A stretch of 64,000 bases of DNA from Spiroplasma poulsonii. Its GTDB lineage: Bacteria > Bacillota_I > Bacilli_A > Mycoplasmatales > Mycoplasmataceae. Made by a program: the position numbers and the translations under genes. Numbering within the stretch: the first letter of the stretch is position 1; every line of letters starts with the position of its first letter. Positions 11,310-22,827 of the stretch are shown here, piece by piece. The stretch is taken from contig NZ_CM020866.1 in the NCBI RefSeq assembly GCF_009866525.1, positions 1,683,752 to 1,747,751 on the forward strand, in the 5' to 3' direction. Under the pieces are notes generated by a model. That model was not told the DNA's origin. It ran no database searches and worked only from the letters and a program-made list of their open reading frames with translations.

Positions 11310-12110
11310 TTATTCCAAAAAGTCTGCTTCATTTTCCGGGCGAATTAAAATTCGTTCAATTTTAACTGCTTTATTTGTCTTATCATCAACTTCTAATAAC
11401 GCAGCAGAAAAAATTAATTGATCATCATTTTCTGCTGGTTCAAATCGTAATGGTAACCCCATTTTTTCTTTAATAATAATTTCAGTGGGATTAGCCCCAA
11501 TGATTGAATTATAACTTCCACACATTCCAACATCAGTAATATATCCTGTTCCTCGTGGTAATAACCGGTTATCTGCTGTTTGCACATGCGTATGTGTTCC
11601 AAAAAAACCAGTAATTATGCCATCATAATTTCAAGCAAATGCTAATTTTTCAGCACTAGCTTCTGCATGAAAATCAACAAAATGTAAATCACTATCATCA
11701 TTTACCAGAATTTCTTCAAAAACAGCATAGGGATTATCAACTGGGTCCATAAAACTGCGTCCCATTAAATTAGTTATCCGGATTTTCTTATTATTAATTT
11801 TAATTTTAACAGTACCGTTCCCCGGCGTAAATGAATTCATATTTGCTGGCTTCAATAAGTCATTAATTTCCTCAATATAATTTAATACTTCAGGATTACG
11901 AAAAATATGATTACCAGAAGTAATAATATTAATACCATATGATTTTAATTCATTGTAATGGTGCTTTGAAATAGATTTCCCATGGGTTGTATTTTCACCA
12001 TTAGCAATAACTAAATGTAGGTTGTATTTTTTTACTAGTAAAGGTAAATACTTATTAACTGCTATCCGACCAGTCTTAGCATAAATATCACCAATCATTA
12101 AAATATTCAT
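11310..12110 (-). CDS. ymdB: YmdB-family phosphodiesterase
   Basis: This 266-residue metallophosphoesterase is of the YmdB/DR1281 family, which cleaves 2',3'- and 3',5'-cyclic nucleotides and affects RNA decay and differentiation in Bacillus. Metal-binding motifs are all present: GDIYAKTGR (residues 7-15), NGENTTHG (about 38), SGNHIF (about 66), DFHAEASAEK (about 148) and FFGTHTHVQTAD (about 171). The start at 12,110 is 12 bp after ylxM. Length is normal. The tail EADFLE is short and acidic. Confidence 0.93.
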
Positions 12111-12122
12111 TCGAGCCTCTCC

Positions 12123-12443
12123 TTAATCATTATCAATTTCTTTTAATTTTTTTATTAATGGAACACATTCATCAATTTTATCAAACTGTTGACAAACAAC
12201 TTCGCGTTGTTGTTGTTTATAACTTAATTGTAGGTTATTTTCAAATTTGTGCAATGCGTTTGTAATTTTTAATAATGAATCATAAACTGCATTACGAGAA
12301 ACGTTTTTTTGCCCAGCGATTTCACTTAAAGAATAATCATCAAAAAAATATAATTCAAAATACTTAACTTGCTTAGGTGTTAATAACGAATTATATAAAT
12401 CATATAAAATAATTAATTCATTTGATTTTTCTAAATCTTTCAT
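12123..12443 (-). CDS. ylxM: YlxM-like SRP-associated DNA-binding protein
   Basis: This 106-residue protein has the helix-turn-helix of the UPF0122/YlxM family (residues 20-60: LTPKQVKYFELYFFDDYSLS, then a recognition helix). In Gram-positive bacteria ylxM sits beside ftsY and ffh and modulates the signal recognition particle pathway. Here its ATG overlaps the ftsY stop codon by one base (TAATG), which shows translational coupling. The C-terminal third is charged and helical. Confidence 0.88.
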   Translation of the reverse strand: MKDLEKSNELIILYDLYNSLLTPKQVKYFELYFFDDYSLSEIAGQKNVSRNAVYDSLLKITNALHKFENNLQLSYKQQQREVVCQQFDKIDECVPLIKKLKEIDND

Positions 12444-13429
12444 TATGCTTCATCCACTTCATCATGATTAAATAAATCTTTTGTCAAATTATAAATATAT
12501 TGTTCTATATCAAACTCTTGTAAATCTTCTGGTTGTTCACCAAGACCAATTAATTTAACTGGAATATTTAACTGATCTTTAATTGATAAAACAACACCAC
12601 CCTTAGCAGTTCCATCCATTTTCGTTAAGACAATCCCGGTCACATTTGTCACTTCTGAAAAATTCTTTGCTTGTGAAATCCCATTTTGACCAGTCACCCC
12701 ATCAATTACTAATAATGTTTCATGCGGAGCATCAAAAATTTCTCGTTTAATAATGCGATTAATTTTATCTAATTCATTCATTAAATTGACTTTATTTTGT
12801 AAACGCCCCGCCGTATCAATTATAACGACATCAACTTGTTCGTTTTTTGCTTTTATTAAACCATCATAAATTACACTGGCGGGGTCTTGTCCTTCTTTAA
12901 CTGGTTTGACAATATTAACTTTTAATCGCATTGCTCATTGGTTTAATTGCTCAACAGCTCCAGCTCGGAACGTATCGCCCGCAACCAATAAAACAGTTTT
13001 CCCTTGGTCAAGAAATTGTTTAGCTAATTTGGCAAGTGTTGTTGTCTTTCCAGCCCCATTAACACCAACCATTAAAATAACATTTAAACGGTTATCTTTT
13101 AAATTTAATTGGTTTTGTTTACTTTTGGGATCATTATATAAATCCATAATTACTTCGACCAAATAATCATTAGTATCATCAATGCTTCATCCTTTTTGCA
13201 CTTTTTTTCGAATTTGATCGGTAATTTGCAAAACCATATTCATTCCCATATCACTAGCAATCAAAATTGCTTCTAAATCTTCTAAATATTCATCATCATA
13301 TTCTTTATATTTATTTGCTAATTTTTTAATATCATTTGAAAAAGTTAATCTTGTTTTACGTAATGCTTTTTCTAATTTAACTTGTTTTTTTTCTTCTCGC
13401 TTTGCTTTTAATCTTTGGAAAAAACCCAT
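12443..13429 (-). CDS. ftsY: Signal recognition particle receptor FtsY
   Basis: This 328-residue GTPase docks ribosome-SRP complexes at the membrane. A basic N-terminal A region leads into the helical N domain (to about 100), then the G domain with G1 [16 protein letters not shown]2/DTFRAGA, G3 DTAGR and G4 TKMDG motifs. The C-terminal region carries [18 protein letters not shown] at 13,429 is chosen over a GTG four codons earlier because GGGTG then lies at a proper distance. UGA at several places reads as Trp. Confidence 0.97.
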
Positions 13430-13457
13430 TTTTAACTTCACCCTATTCTATTTCGTA

Positions 13458-14459
13458 CTATAATTTCACCACAACTTTAAATATATCTTTGTCCATAAAA
13501 GCTTCATAAGCTTGTAAGACTTGATTTTTATTAAAAGCTTTTGTTACTAACTGCATTGGTGAAATTTCCTTTGCTTCAATTTTTGTAACTAATTCATCAA
13601 GAGTATAAACATTTAAGATCCCAGTGTGAACAGTAATATTTTGGTATCATAATTGTTGTAAATTAAAAACAACAGATTTATTAAAAACACCGATTGTAAT
13701 AATTGTACCATTAAAATTAACCATTTGTTGAGCTTGTTCAAAGGTTCCCCGATCATGCCCAACACATTCAATTACTAAATCGTATTTAATATTAAGACTA
13801 GTTTTAGTACTATCATATCCCTTATGTGCTCCAAGTTTTTCAAAATAATCTAATTTTCGACTATGATGACCATAGACATCAACTTCTTTATGATATTTAT
13901 TTATTAACAAAAGAACTGCAAGGCCGATTGGACCATCACCAATAATTGCAATATTATTAATATTTTGAAAATCAACTTTTTTAATAACATTCTCATAAGC
14001 CGTTGGTAAAACATCACTAAGCATTAATGCATCAGCTAACTTTATTGTAGAAGAGATTTTGATTACACTATTGTCACCATATGGGATGCGAACATATTCA
14101 GCATGTGTTCCATTAATTTTTGTTCCCAAAATAAAACCACCATTAACACATTTTGCAAAAGCTTTTCGAAGACACCACTGGCAAATGTTGCAATGCGTAA
14201 TACAACCAATTGCGACACGATCACCAACCCTAAGATTAATAACACTGCCACCAACAGCAGTCACAATACCAACCCCTTCGTGTCCCATAATTGTATTTAG
14301 AGCAACACTATCGTCTTGGCCCAAATAAGGACGATAATAGGCATGTGAAAAAGTAAACCCTTCAATTTTTACAATAATATCTGTCGGTTCGACAATAACT
14401 GGTTCCGTCGTTTCTGTTCATTCAATTTTATTTTTTCCTTTAAAAATTAATGCTTTCAT
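13458..14459 (-). CDS. Zinc-type alcohol dehydrogenase family protein
   Basis: This 333-residue protein belongs to the medium-chain dehydrogenase family. It has the catalytic-zinc motif GHEGVG (about 60), the structural-zinc cluster C-NIC-QWC-LRKAFAKC (about 88-103) and a Rossmann motif IIGDGPIGLAVLLL (about 172). It resembles NAD(P)-linked secondary or threonine-type alcohol dehydrogenases. The first catalytic cysteine, normally in an I-C-x-x-D setting, seems to be serine here (FTFSHAYY), so catalysis by the usual zinc mechanism is doubtful or needs confirmation. It stands alone, downstream of no clear partner. Confidence 0.85.
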
Positions 14460-14522
14460 ATTTTTGCCCTCTTTTCCTTCTACCTATGATTATACCCAAA
14501 TAATAACAATATCAAATAAAAA

Positions 14523-14568
14523 AGAATAAGCTAGAACAACTTTAAATAACATTGTTTTAACTTATTCT
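14523..14568 (-). terminator. Terminator after the 255-residue unknown gene
   Basis: AGAATAAG and CTTATTCT form the base of a long hairpin, with a second helix inside. On the minus strand it is followed by TTTTTTATTT. It covers the end of the leftward gene at 14,562. Confidence 0.65.
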
Positions 14569-15329
14569 GAAACTTGTAATGTTCCCTGTTCAATTTCTAG
14601 TCCAATCTTAGGATCAACTAAATCAGTAAATAATCGTTGGTGTGGCATTTTAGTATTAAAATATTGGCGAGAATTTTTTCGAATTAATTCCTGATTCTCA
14701 TCATTTAAATTCACAAAAACTCATGCATCAGTACAAACTGGTAAGTTATTAAAAATAATAACTTCTGCTGCATACATCTCTGCTAACTGGACACTATCTT
14801 TTGTGCCATCATCAAAGGGAACTAAAAAACTATCTTCTAAATCATAAATTTTTTCTTCGGAAGGATCATTTGCAATTCCAATTCCAACTTTTACTTCTTT
14901 TACTTCTTTTACCGTTTGATATTTTTCATATAACGTATAATCAATAATTTTAACAGTTGTATTAATATAATTAGCAATTTCAATTAAATAATCTAAATCA
15001 CCATCATCTTCATATAATGCTAAATAAATATCTTCATGACGATGAATACCAACAATATTTTCTGCCATTTTTAGTGAATTTAAAATTGTTTCTTCTAAAC
15101 TTGTCACAATTCATTGATAAGTTTCCTTATCATATGTTTTTTTAATTTCTTTTTCATTAATGAAGCGCACAACAACTGATGACATTGACTGATTATTATT
15201 TTCTTTGACATAAAAAGGTGGCAATTGTAAATTTGATAAGGCAACTCGATTACGATATTCATCAATTCGATTTTTACTATAAACATATTCCTTTAATATT
15301 TCAATCGTTTGCTGTGGATCTCATTTCAT
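14562..15329 (-). CDS. Unknown conserved cytoplasmic protein
   Basis: I do not recognise this 255-residue protein with confidence. It has no signal peptide or membrane segment. A central alpha/beta domain (about residues 45-170) starts with a strand SMSSVVVRFI, continues with GIHRHEDIYLALYEDDGDLD and ends with EVKVGIGIAND. This order of strands and acidic turns is reminiscent of the nucleotide-cyclase/GGDEF fold, but the two metal aspartates are not clear, so this is only a guess. A second domain has VQLAEMYAAEVIIF. It is a single gene with its own terminator, next to smpB. Confidence 0.6.
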
Positions 15330-15390
15330 ATTATTTACCCCTTTTAGTTAAAAAAAATTACCATATTAATTATACTACAAACCGCAATAA

Positions 15391-15430
15391 AAAGGAAGGC
15401 ACTAGCTCCCGCAAACCCTAACCTTCCCAA
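15391..15430 (-). terminator. Terminator after smpB
   Basis: A GGGAAGG...CCTTCC hairpin on the minus strand is followed by TTTTTATT, 20 bp past the smpB stop. The loop is unusually GC-rich for this genome. Confidence 0.7.
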
Positions 15431-15446
15431 CTTTTTATTTTATTTA

Positions 15447-15878
15447 TTAACGCTTTTGACGTAAACGTTCATTATCACGTTGCTTAATTAGTTCTCGTTT
15501 ATCATAATTCTTCTTCCCACGAACTAGAGCAATTTCCAATTTAGCATAATTATTTTTTAAATACAACTTTAATGGAACCATTGTTAGTCGTTCTAATTTA
15601 ATTCGTTGCAAAATCTTTTTAATTTCAGATTTATGTAAAAGTAGTTTTCTGGTACGATCAGCATCAGGAACATAAGCTGTTGAAAATTTATATTGTGCAA
15701 TCACCATATTAATAATAAATGCTTCCTTTTTACGAATAATAACAAATGCTTCATTAATTGAAACATCATTATTTCGAATTGATTTAATTTCACTTCCTGT
15801 TAAAGCAAGGCCCGCTTCATAAGTTTCAATAATTTCATAATTATACCGTGCACGCTTATTAATTGTAATTATTAACAT
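15447..15878 (-). CDS. smpB: SsrA-binding protein SmpB
   Basis: This 143-residue RNA-binding protein delivers tmRNA to stalled ribosomes. The oligonucleotide-binding barrel is visible as [20 protein letters not shown] (residues 12-31) and the basic tail [20 protein letters not shown] fits the family. ATG at 15,878 is preferred over an upstream TTG because AAGGAG then lies 9 nt away. It follows rnr by 17 bp; smpB and rnr pair in many genomes because RNase R degrades mRNA from stalled ribosomes. Confidence 0.95.
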   Translation of the reverse strand: MLIITINKRARYNYEIIETYEAGLALTGSEIKSIRNNDVSINEAFVIIRKKEAFIINMVIAQYKFSTAYVPDADRTRKLLLHKSEIKKILQRIKLERLTMVPLKLYLKNNYAKLEIALVRGKKNYDKRELIKQRDNERLRQKR

Positions 15879-15895
15879 TATGATCAACTCCTTGC

Positions 15896-18013
15896 TTAAT
15901 TAACTAATTCAAAATCAATTTGTCGTAATTTCTTGCTTGCTTTTTTAACTCTTATCCGAACTTTTTTTCCTAAAAAATATTCTTTTCGTTTTCGTTCTCC
16001 AACTAATTTTAAACTTTTTTCATCAAAAAGATAATAGTCATCATTTAAATCAGTAATGTGAACCAATCCTTCAATCGTATTTGGTAACTCAACAAAAATT
16101 CCAAATGCTGTTACACCAGCCACAATTCCATCATATTGATAACCAATTTTGCTTTCCATATACTCTGCTTCTTTCATCTTATCAACTTCTCGTTCACATT
16201 CCATTGCTCGTAACTCTGCTAATGATGATTGCTGACTGGCATGGCCAACCAAAGCGCGTGTTTGTTCCAAATCAGTAACTTTAACTTTTGCCTGAAACAA
16301 ATATTCTTTTAATAATCGATGAACAATTAAATCGGGATAACGCCGAATTGGAGAAGTAAAATGCGTGTAACACCACGACGCTAATCCAAAGTGGCCATCA
16401 TTAATTGGACTATACTTAGCTTTTTCCATACTGCGTAAAACTAATGCTGAAATAACTTTAAAGTTTTCTTTGTCTTTTAATTTATTTAAAATTTGTTGTA
16501 AATCTTTAGAATGAATATTTTCCATTTTACCTTTAATATTTAATCCTAAATAAGACAACTGGGTATACAAATCAAATAATTTTTTTGGTTTTGGTTTATT
16601 ATGGATACGATAAACAAATGGTAAATCCATTCAGTGAATTGTTTCAGCAACAGTTTCGTTTGCACGAATCATAAAACTTTCAATTAACTTTTCAGCATCC
16701 GCACGTTCACGAGTAATGATATCTTTAATTTTACCATTTTTATCAACAATAAATTTCGGTTCATCTAAATCAAAATCAACAACACCATCTTGTTGTTTTT
16801 TTCTTGCTAAAATTTGGTACAACTGATGGGCCAAAGAAAGCATCTCTATTAACGCAAGAGGAATTTGGTTTTTTTCATTTTGAAAAAATTTATTAACCTC
16901 ATCATAAGTTAACCGTGCTTTTGAAATTATAACAGATTCATAAATACTTGAAGTAACAACATGCCCTTGTCCATCAATTTCCATTTCACAAGTTAATGTT
17001 AAACGTGGTTCAAACGGATTTAACGAACAAATACCGTTACTTAATTTTTCTGGTAACATTGGCACAACCCGATCAATTAGATAAATTGAACACCCCCGGT
17101 CAAAGGCTTCTTTATCAAGGGCACTATTCGAGGGAACATAGTGTGCAACATCAGCAATTGCAACTGATAGTAAGTAATTCCCGTTCGCATTTTTCTTAAC
17201 TAAAATTGCATCATCGAAGTCTTTTGAATCATTACCGTCAATTGTTACAAACATTTCATTTTGTAAATCACGACGTAATTTATTTTTTAATGCTTCTGTT
17301 ACATTAAGCTCTTGTTTAATTTGGTTGGCCTCACGTAAGACTTGCTCATTAAATTTAGTGGGAATATTGAATTCATGTAAGACTGCTAAAACATCAACAC
17401 CAACTTGATTAGCATTGCCAATAATTTCAGCAATCTTAACTTGCATTAAATTGGTCTTACTATTAATATTGACAATGCTCCCTTTAATAATTGTATTTTC
17501 AATTGCTTCTTTAAAATCAATAATTTCAGCACGATACTGTGTTAATTTATTATTTAAAATTTCTAGATATTTTTGATTATTACGATTTTTTTTAACAACT
17601 CCAACAACATATTCATTATTTCGTTTAACAACTTTAATAACTTGTGCTTCAATTTTTCTGGCATTATTATTAGGTTTATGTTTTTTTAAAACAAATAAAA
17701 CAGAATCTTGATCTAATGCATTATTTAAATCATCTTGCGTAATAAAATACTCTTCTTGGCCTTCGCCAATTTTAACAAAACCAAATCCTTTTTTATTAAC
17801 ACTTACAACTCCTTGTAAATAAACTTTTGGATCTAAATAGTAAAAACGATTATGGTTTGCAACCGCAATAATATTATAATTTTCTAGTTCAACTAAAGTT
17901 TTTAACATCATCTTATTATCATCAATATTATTAATTGCCAATAGTTGTGCTAATTCAATTGTATCAAGCGGCTTTGCTTGTTTTTTTAAAATCGCAATGA
18001 TTTGATCATACAT
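15896..18013 (-). CDS. rnr: Ribonuclease R
   Basis: This 705-residue 3'-to-5' exoribonuclease degrades structured RNA and acts with tmRNA-SmpB. An N-terminal winged helix (residues 1-60) is followed by cold-shock domains ([15 protein letters not shown]), the RNB catalytic domain with the metal-binding motif [12 protein letters not shown] (about 265) and [20 protein letters not shown] (about 310), then a C-terminal S1 domain ([20 protein letters not shown]). The start at 18,013 follows a strong GGGGGGAAAG ribosome site. The chain runs through an in-frame UGA at residue about 460. Confidence 0.97.
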
Positions 18014-18036
18014 ACAACTTTCCCCCCTAAATGAAA

Positions 18037-18060
18037 AAAGAGACATTTTTAAATCTCTTT
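18037..18060 (-). terminator. Terminator between secG and rnr
   Basis: AAAGAGA pairs with TCTCTTT around a 10-base loop, followed on the minus strand by TTTTTTC. It lies 33 bp past the secG stop, ahead of the rnr ribosome site, so rnr may be only partly transcribed from secG. Confidence 0.6.
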
Positions 18061-18092
18061 AAAATTAATGCCATTATTAGTAATCTACTTTT

Positions 18093-18389
18093 TTAAAATA
18101 ACACTTTGGTCAATAAACTTATCAACAATGTAACAATTAATAATGTTGATCCAAAGCTTAACATAAAAATTGATAATGTACGGTCTAATCCTCTTTCTTT
18201 ACTATTAGCAAATAATTCATCATTACCACCGTTCAAAGCGCTTAAACCAGTTTGGGCTTTTTTGTTTTGCAGCAACCCAATGATAATCATAATAATTGAA
18301 ACAATTAATGCCACAATTTCAAAAACATAGATAACCGTATTAGCTGTTTGTGAATCAATTGCTAAAAGCATCATACTTGATAGGCTCAT
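18093..18389 (-). CDS. secG: Preprotein translocase subunit SecG
   Basis: This 98-residue protein has two membrane helices (about residues 20-42 and 73-95) joined by the conserved SecG loop (LLQNKKAQTGLSALNGG and ELFANSKERGLDRTLS). It is the accessory part of the SecYEG protein-export channel. secG lies directly upstream of rnr, an order common in Firmicutes (secG-rnr-smpB), which supports the call. Confidence 0.93.
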   Translation of the reverse strand: MSLSSMMLLAIDSQTANTVIYVFEIVALIVSIIMIIIGLLQNKKAQTGLSALNGGNDELFANSKERGLDRTLSIFMLSFGSTLLIVTLLISLLTKVLF

Positions 18390-18473
18390 TAAAACCGTCC
18401 TCTCTAACTTAATTTATGTCCTTATTAATCATACTATAATATCAAGAAAATTATAGCATTTTAACGGTAATTT

Positions 18474-19325
18474 TTAATTATTTTGTTCAAGTTTATTTAA
18501 ATAATGATAAATTCCACCGGCATTATTACTACCAGCAACATCAAAAGCTAGTTTTAATACTTCCGTTGGGGTATGTTCCATTGCAATAGCATAGGGCAAA
18601 ACTTCAAAAGCAGAACGGTCATTATAATTATCACCAAAGTATAAAACATTTTCAATTTTAATATTTGTCTTTTGGGTCTGGTTTAAAATATCAACTAAAT
18701 GCAAAATTGCTTCACCTTTGTTTGATTGAACATGAACAATATCACAACCATAATCTGATAATTGCTCAACATTAATATTTTGCATTTGCTTCAACACCTG
18801 AAACATTTCGTGAAAAACTGTTCGCGACAGATGTTTTGCAACAATTTTATTTGCGCGTTTAATTTCATCAAACTGAAATGGTTTTGCTATTTTCATTCCA
18901 TCTAAAAAAGCGTCTGGCTCGGACTTCGCTTTTAAAAGGACTTCACCAGCACAATACAAAGTATTATCATTTTCATATGAAATAGTAAACTCACACTGGT
19001 ATTCTAATAAAATTGTAACAACAGCACGAACATCATCAACAGTCAATAAATTACTATAAACAATTTTGTTATTTTTCGCATTGTAAACTAATGATCCATT
19101 TGCTCCAATGACATATTGTGAATAATCCTTAATTTTTAATGCTGTTGTATAATTATCAAATCCCAACGGCATTCGTCCTGAAGCGATTGAAACATAAACC
19201 CCTTGTTATTGCAAAACAATTAATTTATTTTGAACAAGAACGGGTAACTCTTGGTGATCGGTAATTAATGTTCCATCAACATCAGTTACAATTAACTTAA
19301 TTTCGTGATCATTAATTTTTAACAT
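18474..19325 (-). pseudogene. Cof-type HAD hydrolase with in-frame stop
   Basis: The frame from ATG 19,325 encodes a HAD phosphatase with motif I TDVDGTLITD, motif II SIASGRMP and motif III/IV YFGDNYNDRSAFEV. It is broken by TAA at codon 40 (19,206-19,208), in a CAA-TAA-CAA setting, which points to a single C-to-T change in a glutamine codon. The rest of the frame is open for 243 codons. A later start at 19,172 would lose motif I and give an inactive protein. So this is a recent pseudogene, or a sequencing error if not confirmed. A paralogue follows directly upstream. Confidence 0.8.
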
Positions 19326-19339
19326 TTGGACCTCATTTT

Positions 19340-20170
19340 CTATTTTAAAATAGTTTGATAAAGGTAATCTGCAATTCCTGCCGCATTATTATCTTTACTC
19401 GTAACAGCTGTTGCAACTTCTTTTAATTGTTGTGTCGCATTAGCTAACGCGATGCCATATTTTGCATTTTTAATCATTTCATAATCATTCATTTGGTCAC
19501 CAAAACACATAATTTCATCTCAGTCAATGTGAATATTTGCATTATCTTTCAACGCCGCCGTTAATCGCAAGATTCCTTGCCATTTATTAACATTCTTTGG
19601 AATAATTTCAATAAAACCATAGCCAGTAACCTCCGTACGTAACGTGGCACTAACAGCAACTTGTTGACGTAATCAATTTTGTTTTTCTTCATCATGACAA
19701 GAAATAACAACTTTGCACATTTGCGGAATGTTATTTCAATCAAGTAGTTCTGGTTTTATATCACTGTTACGAAATAAAAAAGTATCTTCTGTGATAACAT
19801 TTTTCCGTGAAACAAAAGCCTTTTGTTCATCAAGAGGAGCTAAATAAAAATCATAACCAAATTTTTTGACAATTGCCATTGCTCATAACGTATCTTCATA
19901 TGAAATTATTTCATCATAAACATACTCATTAGTTTTTAAATTTAAAACAGCACCACCATTACTACCAACAACATACTGACAATTATCAATAATCCCCAGC
20001 GTCATAGCATAATCATAGAGACTACTTGGTACTCGTCCTGATGCAATTGTTACTAAAATCCCGGCGGCTTGGGCCTTTTTTAATGCTTCAATATTAGCTA
20101 ATGGAATCACTTTTTCTTTATCTGTCACTAATGTCCCATCAATATCACAAACAATCATTTTTACTGCCAT
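19340..20170 (-). CDS. Cof-type HAD-family hydrolase
   Basis: This 276-residue HAD phosphatase has motif I CDIDGTLVTD (residues 8-17), motif II TIASGRVPSS (about 45), a C2 cap and CFGDQMNDYEMI (about 225). ATG at 20,170 is used; a GTG four codons upstream is less likely. It lies 14 bp from the broken paralogue at 18,474, and the two look like a tandem pair in one transcript. Substrate is unknown. Confidence 0.9.
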
Positions 20171-20243
20171 AGGAATTCCCACTTTCTACTACCTATTACT
20201 TATTACTTATTATCTTATCGTGTTTTTACTATAATTAACATAA

Positions 20244-20264
20244 AAAATCTCAAAAAGAGATTTT
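20244..20264 (-). terminator. Terminator of the atp operon
   Basis: AAAATCTC and GAGATTTT form a perfect 8-bp stem with a 5-base loop, and T6 follows on the minus strand, 13 bp beyond the atpC stop. Confidence 0.85.
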
Positions 20265-20276
20265 ATTTTTTCTTAT

Positions 20277-20540
20277 TTAATTAATAACTTCAACTTCATC
20301 AGTTAGAATTTTAACAAATTCTTGTTCAACTTGTAAAATTCCTCCCCCAATGTTTAACTTGTGCTCTTGATTATTAATTTTATATGACATTTCTGATGGA
20401 GTAAGCGTTGAAACAAGCGGAATATGACCATACAAAATTCCCATATAACCAGTAATTGTTCTTACTGTCACAATATCAACTGGATTATCAACAATTACCC
20501 CTTGTGTAGTAATAATTTTTAAAGCAATTTGATTAGCCAT
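20277..20540 (-). CDS. atpC: ATP synthase epsilon subunit (short form)
   Basis: This 87-residue protein contains the beta-barrel half of the epsilon subunit (ITTQGVIVDNPVDIVTVRTI, then YGHIPLVSTLTPSEM and IGGGILQVEQEFVKILTDE). The usual length is about 130-140 residues; the C-terminal helical hairpin, which inhibits ATP hydrolysis in other bacteria, is absent. The frame ends cleanly with a stop and terminator, so this is a natural short form, or a truncation. It is the last gene of the atp operon, 1 bp from atpD. Confidence 0.9.
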   Translation of the reverse strand: MANQIALKIITTQGVIVDNPVDIVTVRTITGYMGILYGHIPLVSTLTPSEMSYKINNQEHKLNIGGGILQVEQEFVKILTDEVEVIN

Positions 20541-20541
20541 T

Positions 20542-21954
<1,413 letters not shown>

Positions 21955-22812
21955 TTAATTTTCTTGTGCGCCTGCTCCAGCAACAATTTCCATAATTTCT
22001 TGAGTAATTGCTGCTTGACGCTTACGATTATATAATAATGATAACTTTTCTAACATTGCGTTAGCATTATCGGTTGCATTTTCCATTGCTACTCTTCGTG
22101 ATGCTTGTTCAGAAACTTGTGACTCAACAATTGTTGAAAATAAAATTGTATTTAAATACATTGGTACTGCATTTTCCAAAATTGTTGCTGGGTCTGGTTC
22201 AAATTCAGTAATAACATGTAGGTGTTTAGTTTCTTCTTTACTACTTGCTTTAACAATTGGCAACAATTGTAAGATGGTTGGTTCAAAAGTAACATTATTA
22301 ATAAATTTTGTATAAGCAATTTTAATTTCATCATAAGTGTTACTATTAAAACCAGATAGAATTTCTTGAGCAAATTCACGAGCATCATCATATGAAAAAT
22401 TAATATCAATGTCTTTTTTCGTATGCATAATTTTAAAACCTTTATGAAGATAAAATGATTCTGCTTTTGACCCAATTGCAATAATACAATCATTTGGACG
22501 CAATTCTTTTAAAACTAATTTATTAATATTAATATTATAACCACCACATAAACCAAGATTTGAATTAACAATAATTCAACAAGTTTTAATACTAGCCTTA
22601 GTTGGGCCTTTTTTCTGATAAATTGAATCATCCGCTTTACTAATGATATCGTTAAAAACGGTATAAACTTCAGCAAAATATGGTTTTGCATTAGAAATTC
22701 GTTTTCCAACTTTTTTTAATTTTGCGGTAGCGACTAACTTCATTGCCTGTGTTATTTTTGAAGTTGAATTAATTGAAGTAATTTGTTTTTTTAAACCTGT
22801 TCCGACTGCCAT
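21955..22812 (-). CDS. atpG: ATP synthase gamma subunit
   Basis: This 285-residue central stalk subunit has long N- and C-terminal helices (TGLKKQITSINSTSKITQAM at the start; ENATDNANAMLEKLSLLYNR near the end) and a Rossmann-like middle (LGLCGGYNININ). It lies 15 bp after atpA and 15 bp before atpD. Full length. Confidence 0.97.
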
Positions 22813-22827
22813 TTTTAATAACCTTTT

